The position numbers and the translations under genes were made by a program. The notes under the pieces are model-generated. The model was not told the origin of the DNA. It made no database searches and saw only the letters and a list, made by a program, of their open reading frames with translations. This document shows, one piece after another, positions 47,407 through 56,040 of a stretch of DNA of 64,000 nucleotides. The stretch covers positions 186,001 through 250,000 of the forward strand of contig NZ_QMEJ01000004.1 of assembly GCF_003390865.1 (NCBI RefSeq). The letters are read 5' to 3'. Position 1 is the first letter of the stretch, and each line of letters begins with the position of its first letter. Source of the DNA: Tropicimonas sp. IMCC34011. Lineage in GTDB: Bacteria > Pseudomonadota > Alphaproteobacteria > Rhodobacterales > Rhodobacteraceae.

Positions 47407-48237
47407 TCAGATCCCGTGGGACCGGTCGTAGGGCGCAGGTTCCGGCGATGCCCACGCGCCCTCCCCCTCGAACACCTCGATCAGGAGAGGGCGGCAGATC
47501 GCTGCATCCGACGAATGCTCCGCGCCGCAATCTCCGCCGGGACAAGCGCTGAGGGCGATCAGCAGGTCTATCTCCGCGAAGAACTCGATGAAGTCTCCTT
47601 TTCGCGCCGGGCTCGCCTTCATGAAGTACTGCCCCGTATCGCGCGTGAAACCGGTGCACATGAAGACGTTGAGAACGTCATGCACCCGGCCCTCCGCCTC
47701 CCCCGGTGGCAATCCCAGCTCCCGGACGAGGGCGCGGGTCAGGTTCGAGTGGCAGCACTGGTGATACGGTGCACCTCCGAGGCGGACGTGGGTGTAAGGG
47801 TCGCAGCGCGTTCCGATCACGTCATGCACAGCACCCCCATCAGCATCGATCCCGTACCAGTCCAGGCTGTCTTCCAGGATCGTCGCCATCGGGCGCAGGT
47901 ACGGAAAGGCGGACCAGAGCCGGTCGCCCTGCCCCACATGCGTGCCATGGAGGGCGCGGGTCTTGCCAGAGTAGAAACGCTCCGCCGGATCGTCGGCCGC
48001 CCAGAGGTTCAAATCGCCGACCTGCGAGCCTTCGGGGCAGGAGATCCGGAATGCGCCGCCCGCCGGAACGCGCGCCGTGCGCGCCTCCCTCGGCGGAACC
48101 GTGACGCTGCCGGCTGCGCACATGGCCGCCCGGCGCCCCGCCCGCGCCGCCATGTCCACCGGCGGCAAAAGGACAGGATCGTAAGCGATGACGGGGGGCG
48201 CCGCGGGGCGGGCCTCTGCGTCCGCGGGGCCCTTCAC
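47407..48237 (-). CDS. DUF1989 / urea carboxylase-associated family protein
   Basis: A 276-residue protein with the DUF1989 pattern: RVPAGGAFRISCPEGSQVGDLNLW, YSGKTRALHGTHVGQGDRLWS, CDPYTHVRLGG, HQCCHSNL and a cysteine-containing end SACPGGDCG. Related proteins stand near urea carboxylase genes and some act in carboxyguanidine metabolism; no such genes are nearby. It converges on the hydroxyacid dehydrogenase gene and is divergent from two small lipoprotein genes. Confidence 0.85.
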   Translation of the reverse strand: MKGPADAEARPAAPPVIAYDPVLLPPVDMAARAGRRAAMCAAGSVTVPPREARTARVPAGGAFRISCPEGSQVGDLNLWAADDPAERFYSGKTRALHGTHVGQGDRLWSAFPYLRPMATILEDSLDWYGIDADGGAVHDVIGTRCDPYTHVRLGGAPYHQCCHSNLTRALVRELGLPPGEAEGRVHDVLNVFMCTGFTRDTGQYFMKASPARKGDFIEFFAEIDLLIALSACPGGDCGAEHSSDAAICRPLLIEVFEGEGAWASPEPAPYDRSHGI

Positions 48238-48336
48238 CGGCGCATCGCCCTTGCCGCAGGGACATCTTCGAGACAGGATGACGGGAACCGGCCGTCCGGG
48301 GCCGGGGCATTCAAATCAAGGAATTGGAGATCGTCC

Positions 48337-48501
48337 ATGTCCGTGCTCATCCGCAGTTTCGCCCTTCTGATGACCCTCGCCGTGATCGGGGCCTGCACCC
48401 CGATGCCGTCGCAACCCCCGGCTGCTACCGAGGAGAACCTCGATCAGGATCTGGACGGAGACGGCATCATCGATGGCGAGCAGATCGTCTTCGAAAGCTG
48501 A
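48337..48501 (+). CDS. Small EF-hand-like lipoprotein, copy 1
   Basis: A 54-residue protein: a signal peptide with lipobox VIGAC (Cys near residue 20), a short Pro-rich linker, then NLDQDLDGDGIIDG, which fits a calcium-binding EF-hand loop (acidic residues at alternating positions, then Gly and Ile). GGAGAT precedes the ATG. It would be anchored to a membrane, most likely the outer membrane. It has a close relative 89 bases downstream. Function unknown. Confidence 0.75.
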   Translation: MSVLIRSFALLMTLAVIGACTPMPSQPPAATEENLDQDLDGDGIIDGEQIVFES

Positions 48502-48589
48502 CCCTCCCGCAAGCGGATCCGGGAACCCGATTGCGGGAGATGTCTTGGGTCATGCAACCAATCGAAAAAAGTCCGACATGGAGACCGTC

Positions 48590-48751
48590 ATGACCAACCT
48601 CAAACTGTCCGCCCTGCTCGTCGCCTTTGTCGCGGCGCTGTCCGCCTGCGCCCCGACCGGGATGCAGAATTCCGGCGCGACCGAAGCCAATCTCGATCAG
48701 GATCTGGACGGCGACGGCATCATCGACGGCGACACCACCGGCATCAACTGA
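48590..48751 (+). CDS. Small EF-hand-like lipoprotein, copy 2
   Basis: A 53-residue paralogue of the preceding gene: lipobox LSAC, then the same NLDQDLDGDGIIDGD acidic loop. The two differ in the signal peptide and the last residues but keep the loop exactly. The ATG at 48590 follows GGAG; an in-frame ATG at 48578 is an alternative. A strong terminator follows. Tandem duplication with the loop conserved suggests selection on it. Confidence 0.75.
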   Translation: MTNLKLSALLVAFVAALSACAPTGMQNSGATEANLDQDLDGDGIIDGDTTGIN

Positions 48752-48781
48752 GGGTGTCCTGACATCCAATGATTTACGTGA

Positions 48782-48812
48782 AACGCGTCGCCCCCTCGGG
48801 TGGCGCGTTTTT
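48782..48812 (+). terminator. Intrinsic terminator after the lipoprotein pair
   Basis: AACGCGTCGCC and GGTGGCGCGTT pair into an 11-bp stem with two G-T pairs and a six-base loop, followed by a five-T run at 48808-48812. Confidence 0.85.
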
Positions 48813-48857
48813 CGTTTGCGCTGACGGCGGGGGCACAACGCATCGCCCGCCATGAAA

Positions 48858-48887
48858 AAGGGCGCCGCGATCCCTCGCGGCGCCCTT
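48858..48887 (-). terminator. Intrinsic terminator of the sdh operon
   Basis: A perfect 13-bp stem, AAGGGCGCCGCGA and TCGCGGCGCCCTT, with a four-base loop, lies 21 bases past the sdhB stop. Read leftward it is followed by a T-run (48855-48859 as A on the plus strand). Confidence 0.88.
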
Positions 48888-48908
48888 CAGCGTTCGTGTG
48901 CGACGGCC

Positions 48909-49688
48909 TCACACGTGGCGGTCGACCATCATCTTCTTGATGTCCTGAATCGCCTTGGCCGGGTTCAGACCCTTCGGGCAGGTCTTGGCGCAGTTCATGA
49001 TCGTGTGGCAGCGGTAGAGCTTGAACGGGTCTTCCAGATCGTCGAGCCGCTCGCCCGTCGCCTCGTCCCGGCTGTCGATGATCCAGCGGTAGGCGTGCAG
49101 CAGCGCGGCCGGCCCGAGATAGCGGTCGCCATTCCACCAGTAGGACGGGCAGGCCGTGGAGCAGGACGCGCACATCACGCATTCATAGAGGCCGTCGAGC
49201 TTCTTGCGGTCCTCGATGGATTGCCGCCATTCCTTCTCGGGCCGCTGCGTCTTGGTCTCCAGCCACGGCATGATGCTCGCATGCTGGGCGTAGAACAGCG
49301 TCAGGTCGGGAATGAGGTCCTTCACGACGGGCATGTGCGGCAGGGGATAGATCTTCACATCGCCCTTCACCTCATCCATGCCATAGATGCAGGCCAGCGT
49401 GTTGATCCCGTCGATATTCATCGCGCAGGAGCCGCAGATGCCTTCCCGGCAGGAGCGACGGAAGGTCAGCGTGGGATCGATCTCGTTCTTGATCTTGATC
49501 AGCGCGTCCAGGATCATCGGACCGCAGGTGTCCATGTCCACGAAATACGTGTCCACGCGCGGGTTCTTTCCGTCATCCGGATTCCAGCGGTAGATGTGAA
49601 AGGCCCGGACGTTTGTCGCGCCCTCCGGCTTCGGCCACGTCTTTCCCGTGGTGATCTTGCTGTTCTTCGGGAGCGTCAGTTGCACCAT
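48909..49688 (-). CDS. sdhB: Succinate dehydrogenase iron-sulfur subunit
   Basis: The electron-transfer subunit of complex II, peripheral on the inner membrane. It has 259 residues: the [2Fe-2S] site [16 protein letters not shown] with the later LAC, then [12 protein letters not shown] and [17 protein letters not shown] for the [4Fe-4S] and [3Fe-4S] clusters. All cluster cysteines are present. The Met at 49688 is chosen; its first codons overlap the stop of a sulfotransferase-like gene by 13 bases. Last gene of the sdh operon, followed by a strong terminator. Confidence 0.97.
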   Translation of the reverse strand: MVQLTLPKNSKITTGKTWPKPEGATNVRAFHIYRWNPDDGKNPRVDTYFVDMDTCGPMILDALIKIKNEIDPTLTFRRSCREGICGSCAMNIDGINTLACIYGMDEVKGDVKIYPLPHMPVVKDLIPDLTLFYAQHASIMPWLETKTQRPEKEWRQSIEDRKKLDGLYECVMCASCSTACPSYWWNGDRYLGPAALLHAYRWIIDSRDEATGERLDDLEDPFKLYRCHTIMNCAKTCPKGLNPAKAIQDIKKMMVDRHV

Positions 49689-50512
49689 GATAGGGTCCTC
49701 GCGGTCCGAGCTGTGTCCCCGGCGATCCGCCGCAGGCGTGCGACGTCCTCGGGATAATGGCGGTTTAGCACATCGAGCAGGCCGGGCGAACGCCCCGCGG
49801 CACCTGCAATCGTTCTGAAGATGGGGTCCGTGGCGGCAATGCGCCAGCGGGACGAAAGGTCGCTCGCTCCCGGCGCCGCATGTCCGGGGGAAAAGGAAGA
49901 GCCGCCGCCGTAGCTTGCCTGACCGCCAACTCCGTTGTCGAGCATCGGCAGGCGAAGCGCATCGAGACGGCGGGCGCGGTAGTCCGCATCCTGCCGCCAC
50001 CGGTCGAGCGACACGGAAACACGCCCCTCGCAGGCCGTCAGGAGGGCGACATACTGCGAGACGGCCCGGCGGAGCGGTCCAATGCCGCGCGCGCCCTGCG
50101 CCGTGCCGGCCTTGCGAACGCGCACCAGCTTCAGGAACGAGGCGAGCCAGTTGAGGAAGGAGCGATGAACGACGATCTCCGTCGCCGGCCGATCCCAGCC
50201 CTCGGGCGTCGCGGTGCCCGGCAGACGATCCTCGTAGCTCACGAGATGCGCGCGCGCGGTGCGCCCGTCAGGAAACTGCGGGAACCAGCGGGTCGTCCGG
50301 AAGCTCGGTCCGTGACGGTCGCCGCGGGGCGTCTCCATCAGCGCGTAGGTGTCGAAGGGATCGCCCGGCGCGCAGTCATTCAGAAAGACGCACTCGCCCG
50401 GTACGTTGCGGCGGAGCCAGTCCGCGATAGCATGGTTGCCTGAGCGCCGCATGCCGAACATCGCCAGAAGCGGCGGCTGATGGGACCCGGGGTGCGCAAC
50501 CTTCACGTTCAT
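49676..50512 (-). CDS. Sulfotransferase-like protein 1
   Basis: A 278-residue protein with a P-loop-like [15 protein letters not shown] near residue 19-33, matching the 5'-phosphosulfate (PAPS) binding loop of sulfotransferases in a form with Asn-His. [16 protein letters not shown] around residue 115-130 may hold the 3'-phosphate-binding Arg and Ser. It would move a sulfate group from PAPS to an acceptor, perhaps a surface glycan; the acceptor is unknown. It overlaps sdhB by 13 bases and the second sulfotransferase by four, so it is embedded in the sdh operon. Confidence 0.7.
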   Translation of the reverse strand: MNVKVAHPGSHQPPLLAMFGMRRSGNHAIADWLRRNVPGECVFLNDCAPGDPFDTYALMETPRGDRHGPSFRTTRWFPQFPDGRTARAHLVSYEDRLPGTATPEGWDRPATEIVVHRSFLNWLASFLKLVRVRKAGTAQGARGIGPLRRAVSQYVALLTACEGRVSVSLDRWRQDADYRARRLDALRLPMLDNGVGGQASYGGGSSFSPGHAAPGASDLSSRWRIAATDPIFRTIAGAAGRSPGLLDVLNRHYPEDVARLRRIAGDTARTARTLSWCN

Positions 50513-51360
50513 GTCCGCGGCCCCCCGACGGCACCGGCATGCTTGCGGACGAGCGCCACGACCTCGCGCCGCTTTTCGTCGGGCAGGCCCAGCCCGTTGA
50601 TCTCCCGGATCAGCTCGAGAACCGCCGCGGGAATGGAGACGTTGATCCGCGGCGGCTCGATCAGGGCGTCGATCGCGGCTTCGCCCATGCCCGCCTCGCG
50701 CAGCACCGTCCGCCCGACGCGGCCGTCTGCCTCGTCCTCGAGCGTCACGATCCGCGCCCGCGCGCCGAGCTCCGCCTTAAGATCGGCGGCGAGCCGCGCC
50801 GGCATGGTCGGATCCGGAAACGCGCGGCAGAACCCCGCGTAATCCATCGTGCCGCCGCCGTTGCGAACCTTCTGGTTGTGGCAGGACCGGCGCAGCGCCT
50901 CCCCCTCTCGCGTATAGAGGACGAAGATCACGTCCTGCCCCTCGAACGCGGTGAGGAGCGCGTCCACGACGGCGCGGGGGCCATCGCCGTAGGTCGCGCC
51001 GAACAGGGTGCCGGATGTCACGCCGAGGAGGTTCTCGTCCGAGATCAGAACCGTATCCTGCGGGGCGGCGGCCGCCCATTGTGCCAGCTCCTTCGCCGCG
51101 CGCCTGAGGCGGTGCCGCGCACGGAATCCGCCGCGGCTGAGGATACGGTAGGCGGCGAGCCGAAGCTCCCGCGTCCGATCTTCCCGCACGGCGAGCGCCA
51201 TGTCCTGCTCGAGCGCATTCTCGTTGGCGCGCAGCATGTTCTGGATCGCGGTGGAGCCGGTCTTCGGCAAGCCGGCATGGATCACCACACGCTTGGCCCC
51301 GGACCGAGCCCCGGCGCCGCCGGCCGCATCGCGGGTGAGATGATCCGCCGCCACGTTCAC
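50509..51360 (-). CDS. Sulfotransferase-like protein 2
   Basis: A 283-residue protein beginning after a short variable part with VVIHAGLPKTGSTAIQNML, the classical PAPS-binding loop. YTREGEALRRSCHNQ near the middle fits the 3'-phosphate site. It is not closely alike to the neighbouring sulfotransferase. The start at 51360 overlaps the upstream lipoprotein stop by four bases and its stop overlaps the next start, giving a tightly packed trio inside the sdh operon. Acceptor unknown. Confidence 0.78.
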   Translation of the reverse strand: MNVAADHLTRDAAGGAGARSGAKRVVIHAGLPKTGSTAIQNMLRANENALEQDMALAVREDRTRELRLAAYRILSRGGFRARHRLRRAAKELAQWAAAAPQDTVLISDENLLGVTSGTLFGATYGDGPRAVVDALLTAFEGQDVIFVLYTREGEALRRSCHNQKVRNGGGTMDYAGFCRAFPDPTMPARLAADLKAELGARARIVTLEDEADGRVGRTVLREAGMGEAAIDALIEPPRINVSIPAAVLELIREINGLGLPDEKRREVVALVRKHAGAVGGPRT

Positions 51361-51716
51361 TGCGAGACCGGCTGTCCGAAGAGGTTCGGAAGCGCGCGGG
51401 TCGACAGGCAGTTCAGCGTGCCCGGCTCTTGCAGCACGTCGGTCACGACCTGAATGCTGCGGGGCGAGGGCTGGGCGCGGCCGGCATCCGCCGCGACGGT
51501 CACGATCTGGCGCGCGCTGGCGTTGTTGATGATGCAGTCCGTCACCGGCTGCACGGTCGCGCCGGGGAAGCGCTCGGCGACGACATTGTTCACGACCTGC
51601 CGCGCCGCCGTCCGCGCCACCTGATCGGCAACGACGGCTGCGCAGCCGGGCAGAGAGAGGACGGCGACCAGCAAGGCGGGCCGCAGAAAGGTGAGAGGTC
51701 TGGTCATGGTATGCAT
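51357..51716 (-). CDS. Small lipoprotein of unknown function
   Basis: A 119-residue protein with a signal peptide ending in lipobox LSLPGC, then a soluble part with two further cysteines (VTDCIINN and TLNCLS) that could pair. No family recognised beyond its presence in related genomes near sdh genes. The Met at 51716 is preferred; another lies three codons on, and a GGAAGGAG element stands upstream. It lies between sdhA and the sulfotransferase genes. Confidence 0.7.
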   Translation of the reverse strand: MHTMTRPLTFLRPALLVAVLSLPGCAAVVADQVARTAARQVVNNVVAERFPGATVQPVTDCIINNASARQIVTVAADAGRAQPSPRSIQVVTDVLQEPGTLNCLSTRALPNLFGQPVSQ

Positions 51717-51834
51717 GAAGGGCGAACCGCTCCTTCCTCCCGAACGTTCCGCCCCCAGCGGCGGGACTCGATCACGTTTCAATCGTCCGGGCGGCCCGGG
51801 CAGCGGATCTTCGCCGTCCGGGCCATCCCGATCG

Positions 51835-53637
51835 TCAGTAGACGCGCTGTTTGGGCGCGATGCGGGCGAGGTCGATCCCGCCCTCTTCCTGCACCGACAG
51901 CGGATCCAGATGGACGGGACGGTAGGTCAGGTCCACCTTGCCGTTCACCCGCGCGAGCGTGTGCTTGCGCCAGTTCTCGTCATCCCGGTCGGGATAATCC
52001 TCGTGGGCATGGGCGCCACGGCTTTCCTTGCGGGCCTCCGCGCCGACGATGGTGGCGAGCGCGTTCGGCATCAGGTTGGTCAGCTCGAGCGTCTCCATCA
52101 GATCCGAATTCCAGACCATGGAGCGGTCGGTCACCTTGATGTCGTCCATCTTGCCGGCGACCTCGTACATCCGCTCAACGCCCTTCGCGAGCGTCTCGTC
52201 GGTCCGGAAGACGGCGGCATCTTCCTGCATCACCTTCTGCATCTCGCCGCGCAGCGCCGCCGTCGGCGTGCCGCCGCTGGCATGGCGCAGGCTGTCGAAC
52301 CGCTCCAGTGCCTTGTCGAGGGAGGCCTTGTTGAGCGTCGGCGCCGGGCTTTCGGGATCGACGATCGAGGCGGCCCGGATGCCGGCCGCGCGGCCGAAGA
52401 CCACAAGGTCGATCAGCGAGTTGGAACCGAGGCGATTCGCACCGTGGACCGAGGCGCAGCCCGCTTCGCCCACCGCCATCAGGCCCGGCGCGATGCGATC
52501 GGGATCCTCGGCGGTCGGGTTGAGGACCTCGCCCCAGTAATTGGTCGGAATGCCGCCCATGTTGTAATGCACCGTCGGCAGGACCGGGATCGGCTCCTTC
52601 GTCAGGTCCACCCCGGCGAAGATCCGGGCGCTCTCGGAGATGCCCGGCAGCCGCAACGCCAGAGTTTCCGGCGGCAGATGGTTGAGGTGCAGGAAGATGT
52701 GATCCTTGTCGGGACCGACGCCGCGCCCCTCCCGGATCTCCATCGTCATGCAGCGGCTGACCACGTCACGGGAGGCGAGATCCTTGTAGGTGGGCGCATA
52801 GCGCTCCATGAACCGTTCGCCCTCGGAGTTGGTGAGGTAGCCACCCTCGCCCCGGGCGCCCTCGGTGATGAGGCAGCCGGCGCCGTAGATGCCGGTGGGG
52901 TGGAACTGGACGAATTCCATGTCCTGCAGCGGCAGGCCCTGACGCGCCACCATCCCGCCGCCGTCGCCGGTGCAGGTATGGGCGGAGGTCGCGGAGAAGT
53001 AGGCCCGGCCGTAGCCGCCCGTCGCCAGCACCGTCATCTTGGCGGAGAAGGCATGCAGCGAGCCGTCCTCGAGGTTCCAGGCGAGCACGCCCTGGCATTC
53101 GCCGTCCTCGGACATGATGAGATCAGTCGCGAAATACTCGATGTAGAACTCGGCATTGTTCTTCAGCGACTGGCCGTAGAGCGTGTGGAGGATGGCGTGG
53201 CCCGTGCGGTCTGCCGCGGCGCAGGTCCGCTGCACCGGGGGGCCTTCGCCGAATTCGGTGGTATGGCCGCCGAAAGGCCGCTGGTAGATCTTGCCTTCTT
53301 CGGTCCGGCTGAACGGAACACCGTAATGCTCAAGCTCGTAGACCGCTTTCGGCGCCTCGCGCGCCAGGTACTCCATCGCGTCGGTGTCGCCGAGCCAGTC
53401 GGAGCCCTTCACGGTGTCGTACATGTGCCACTGCCAGTGATCCGGGCCCATGTTGGACAGCGATGCGGCGATCCCGCCCTGCGCCGCGACGGTATGCGAG
53501 CGCGTCGGGAAGACCTTGGTGATGCAGGCCGTCTTCAGCCCCTGCTCCGCCATGCCGAGCGTCGCGCGGAGACCGGAGCCGCCGGCACCGATCACGATGA
53601 CGTCGTAGCTGTGATGGGTAATGTCGTAGGATGCCAT
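51835..53637 (-). CDS. sdhA: Succinate dehydrogenase flavoprotein subunit
   Basis: Oxidises succinate to fumarate with covalently bound FAD. It has 600 residues: [17 protein letters not shown] nucleotide loop, FAD-linking His48 in [14 protein letters not shown], active-site [22 protein letters not shown] with the catalytic Arg region, and [14 protein letters not shown] plus [17 protein letters not shown]. The Met at 53637 is the family start. It lies 10 bases after sdhD. Confidence 0.98.
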   Translation of the reverse strand: MASYDITHHSYDVIVIGAGGSGLRATLGMAEQGLKTACITKVFPTRSHTVAAQGGIAASLSNMGPDHWQWHMYDTVKGSDWLGDTDAMEYLAREAPKAVYELEHYGVPFSRTEEGKIYQRPFGGHTTEFGEGPPVQRTCAAADRTGHAILHTLYGQSLKNNAEFYIEYFATDLIMSEDGECQGVLAWNLEDGSLHAFSAKMTVLATGGYGRAYFSATSAHTCTGDGGGMVARQGLPLQDMEFVQFHPTGIYGAGCLITEGARGEGGYLTNSEGERFMERYAPTYKDLASRDVVSRCMTMEIREGRGVGPDKDHIFLHLNHLPPETLALRLPGISESARIFAGVDLTKEPIPVLPTVHYNMGGIPTNYWGEVLNPTAEDPDRIAPGLMAVGEAGCASVHGANRLGSNSLIDLVVFGRAAGIRAASIVDPESPAPTLNKASLDKALERFDSLRHASGGTPTAALRGEMQKVMQEDAAVFRTDETLAKGVERMYEVAGKMDDIKVTDRSMVWNSDLMETLELTNLMPNALATIVGAEARKESRGAHAHEDYPDRDDENWRKHTLARVNGKVDLTYRPVHLDPLSVQEEGGIDLARIAPKQRVY

Positions 53638-53647
53638 GTGGGTCTCC

Positions 53648-54019
53648 TCAGAGCGCGAGGCGGGCGAGAGCGAACAGCCCCGTCGCCATCGCGGCATAGC
53701 TGATGCAGATCGTCGCGAGGACCAGCGCCTTGCGGGTCAGCCCGTCGCTGTAATCCTCGATCGCGGTCTGTGCGCCATGCCGGAAATGGTTGAACCCGAC
53801 GACCAGCATCAGCGCGGTGACGATGGCATTGAAGGGGTTCGCGAAATGCAGAGCGACGTCGGCGTAGGGCTTCCCGATGGCGGGGCCGACGACGAAGACG
53901 AAGAGCGGCGTCAGGATCACGAGCGCCACCGAGGTGACGGTCATGTGCCAGAAATGCTCGGTGCCGGAGCCGGCGGCGCCGCGCCCCGTGGCGCGCTTGC
54001 GGTCGGTCATGTAGGCCAT
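53648..54019 (-). CDS. sdhD: Succinate dehydrogenase membrane anchor subunit
   Basis: A 123-residue membrane protein with three helices. [18 protein letters not shown] after the second helix is the conserved SdhD block near the heme and quinone sites. Start at 54019 with GGAG upstream. Anchors the SdhAB head and helps bind ubiquinone and heme b. Confidence 0.93.
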   Translation of the reverse strand: MAYMTDRKRATGRGAAGSGTEHFWHMTVTSVALVILTPLFVFVVGPAIGKPYADVALHFANPFNAIVTALMLVVGFNHFRHGAQTAIEDYSDGLTRKALVLATICISYAAMATGLFALARLAL

Positions 54020-54033
54020 ATCAGTCGCTCCGC

Positions 54034-54423
54034 TCAGACCAGAAGGATCGTGATGAGGGTAAGGATCACCGAGCCCACCATCGCCGCGATGCCGAGGCGT
54101 TCGGCGGTCGCAACCTCGAGCCCGCGGCCCGTATCCCAGTAGAGATGCCGGAGGCCGGCAAGCGCGTGATACCACAGCGCCAGCACCGACAGAGTCATCA
54201 CGATGTCGATGATCCAGCTCGTCAGAACGCCGTCCGCCCGTTCGAACGCTTCTGGACCGGCAGAGGCAGCGAGCAGCCACCAGACGATGAGAAGCGCCGC
54301 CACCAGCATCGCAAGGCCGGTGATGCGAGTCAGGATCGAGCTCACCGACGTGATCTGGAGGCGGTAGTAGGGCCCGAGCATGAAGGGCGAAAGCGGGCGT
54401 TTGCCCCGGTTCACGTCTGGCAT
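54034..54423 (-). CDS. sdhC: Succinate dehydrogenase cytochrome b556 subunit
   Basis: A 129-residue membrane protein with three helices. RPLSPFMLGPYYRLQITSVSSILTRITG is the SdhC signature with quinone-site Ser and Arg; the heme-ligand His is in HALAGLRHLYWDTG. Start at 54423 with GGGAGA. First gene of the operon sdhC-sdhD-sdhA-lipoprotein-two sulfotransferases-sdhB. Confidence 0.95.
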   Translation of the reverse strand: MPDVNRGKRPLSPFMLGPYYRLQITSVSSILTRITGLAMLVAALLIVWWLLAASAGPEAFERADGVLTSWIIDIVMTLSVLALWYHALAGLRHLYWDTGRGLEVATAERLGIAAMVGSVILTLITILLV

Positions 54424-54540
54424 GGATGTCTCCCACTGGACGGCGATGCGGGATGCACCACGCGGCGCGGCCCGGATCATGTTTCTCCCCGTCCTAGCCG
54501 ATTTGGCGCCCAAGTCACTCCCCCGAAGAGCAGATCAGAC

Positions 54541-54546
54541 GTTATA
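54541..54546 (-). promoter_or_regulatory. Candidate -10 box of the sdhC operon
   Basis: Reading leftward, TATAAC lies about 118 bases before sdhC. A convincing -35 is absent, which would fit a promoter needing an activator. The paired palindromes at 54577-54607 lie just upstream of where a -35 would be. Confidence 0.4.
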
Positions 54547-54576
54547 TCGCAGGCGCCGGGGCAAATTTATCGGCGA

Positions 54577-54607
54577 TGTGATCACACGTTGTGAACGCGT
54601 GATCACA
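54577..54607. promoter_or_regulatory. Paired TGTGATCACA operator upstream of sdhC
   Basis: TGTGATCACA (54577-54586, a perfect palindrome) and CGTGATCACA (54598-54607) stand 21 bp apart centre to centre, two turns of the helix. A TTTGATCAAA palindrome (54610-54619) follows. The same pair with identical spacing stands before sucC. They lie about 35-65 bases upstream of the candidate -10 box, where an activator would bind. Regulator not identified. Confidence 0.75.
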
Positions 54608-54624
54608 AGTTTGATCAAAAGGGA

Positions 54625-54831
54625 CTACTGGTCGGACAGCTTCATGCCCGGTGTGTAGGTTCCGCCCGGAACCTCCTTCGTCACCGCCTGAGCGCAGCGC
54701 ATGACGCCGTTCGCGGTATCGAACGCGTAGGACGGGTCACCGTGAAGCTCCCAGCCCTGGTTCAGCGCCGCGGTGACCTTGTGACAGAAGTCCGACGTGT
54801 CGTCGCCGGTCAGGTAGCGATAGAGCTTCAT
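54625..54831 (-). CDS. DUF1737 domain protein
   Basis: A 68-residue protein: MKLYRYLTGDDTSDFCHKVTAALNQGWEL then a YAFDTANGVMRCAQAV strand and helix, the DUF1737 pattern. Function unknown. Its start overlaps the NnrU-like gene stop (ATGA). It lies just upstream of the sdhC control region. Confidence 0.85.
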   Translation of the reverse strand: MKLYRYLTGDDTSDFCHKVTAALNQGWELHGDPSYAFDTANGVMRCAQAVTKEVPGGTYTPGMKLSDQ

Positions 54832-55382
54832 CCGTAGGTTCCCAGGAATGGATTGTGGCCGAGCCAGACATGGATCGCGGCGATCAGGGCGTAAAGCACC
54901 ACGGTTCCGGCGACGTTCATGAGATCGCGCCGGACCGGCCCTTTCGGCGGCCGCGCCCACGGGCCCGATGCATTCAACGCCAGGATTTCGGCAACGGCCC
55001 AGAGACCGATTCCGCCGAACAGCACGAGCGAGGCGGCATCGCCGTTCACCAGAAGATGCGCGATGGACCAGAGAATGACTGCGGTCAGCATCGGGTGCCG
55101 CATGTAATGCGCGACGCGGCCCTTCATGTGACCGGCGCCGAGCAGGAAGATCGCGACGAGCATCAGCAGGTTGTTCAGGTGCCCCATACCGGGAAGTGGC
55201 GCATAGATCGGCGTGAACGCCGCGCGCTGGTAGCCGATCACCATCAGCACGATTCCCGCGACGATTCCGGCCGCGATCAGCCCTTTGGCCGGACCGGACG
55301 GTTCCGGCTTAGTGCGCCGCACGAACCGGACATAGAAATGCGGCAGGACCCAAAGCAGGACACCGAGAACGAGCAGGAACAT
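54828..55382 (-). CDS. NnrU family membrane protein
   Basis: A 184-residue protein with about five helices. YMRHPMLTAVILWSIAHLLVNGD is the conserved core also seen in NnrU and isoprenylcysteine methyltransferase-like proteins. NnrU proteins are linked to nitric-oxide reduction in denitrifiers, but many non-denitrifiers have copies; no nitrogen-oxide genes are near. Confidence 0.87.
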   Translation of the reverse strand: MFLLVLGVLLWVLPHFYVRFVRRTKPEPSGPAKGLIAAGIVAGIVLMVIGYQRAAFTPIYAPLPGMGHLNNLLMLVAIFLLGAGHMKGRVAHYMRHPMLTAVILWSIAHLLVNGDAASLVLFGGIGLWAVAEILALNASGPWARPPKGPVRRDLMNVAGTVVLYALIAAIHVWLGHNPFLGTYG

Positions 55383-56040
55383 GGCGAGGCTCTCCGAGGC
55401 CGGAACGCGTGGCTGTGCAAGTCCGGGAGCGAGCCGCGAGTGTGACCGGCCCGGATCCTGGAAACCGTAACGTGGCCCGGCGGCAGGGGCCAGTCCGGTC
55501 CGCGTCCATCACTAGGGGCGTCGCAGGGGGAGGACGCTTCTTGGGAGCCGGGGGCCTCACGGACCGGCTCGGGAAAGATCCTGCGCCTGCTGCCCCGTAC
55601 CCCGGCACCCGGGGGTCACTCGAAGCCGATGCCGCCCGCTCCCGCCTCAGTGGCGCCGGATCTCAGCTATCCGATGGAGTATCGATGGAAACGGACCTCT
55701 CCCTTGGCGAGCCCCGCCGCGGCACCGACCCGGATGAACCCAAGGGGTGATCAGCCGCCGCGCGGCCGTAGAGCATGTTGCAAAAGCATGTCCCCAAGCA
55801 CATTCCGGGCAACCCTTGGCCGGTGCCGATCGCCCTGCCTGAAGCTTGATGCGTAGACGCCCCATCTCGCCTTCGCTCTCTCCGGGAAGCGCCATCGGAG
55901 CGAAGTATAGATCATGTGCCGCCACGAGCATCCGGCGTTCGATCATCGGGCCGTAGGGACGACCGCTCCGCTTTCAGGTCGGATCACACGATCGAACCAC
56001 AGCTTCGGGCCCGTCGGCTGCCACGCACTTGGCCCTCCCT
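55383..56040. other. Non-coding region between the nnrU-like and mcl2-like genes
   Basis: About 660 bases with only short open frames and no recognisable product on either strand. It should contain the promoter of the leftward nnrU-like gene. No tRNA, repeat or strong hairpin was seen. A small unrecognised gene or RNA remains possible. Confidence 0.45.

Noticed and set aside
48858-48887. Hairpin as a riboswitch or small RNA for sdhB
   Set aside because: A perfect stem with a T-run directly after the operon's last stop is adequately explained as a terminator.
54610-54619. TTTGATCAAA as an FnrL site
   Set aside because: FnrL boxes have four bases between TTGAT and ATCAA; here the halves are fused, so it does not fit.
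55647-55946. Leftward 99-residue frame in the gap before the mcl2-like gene
   Set aside because: No ribosome site, no signature and composition unlike neighbouring genes.
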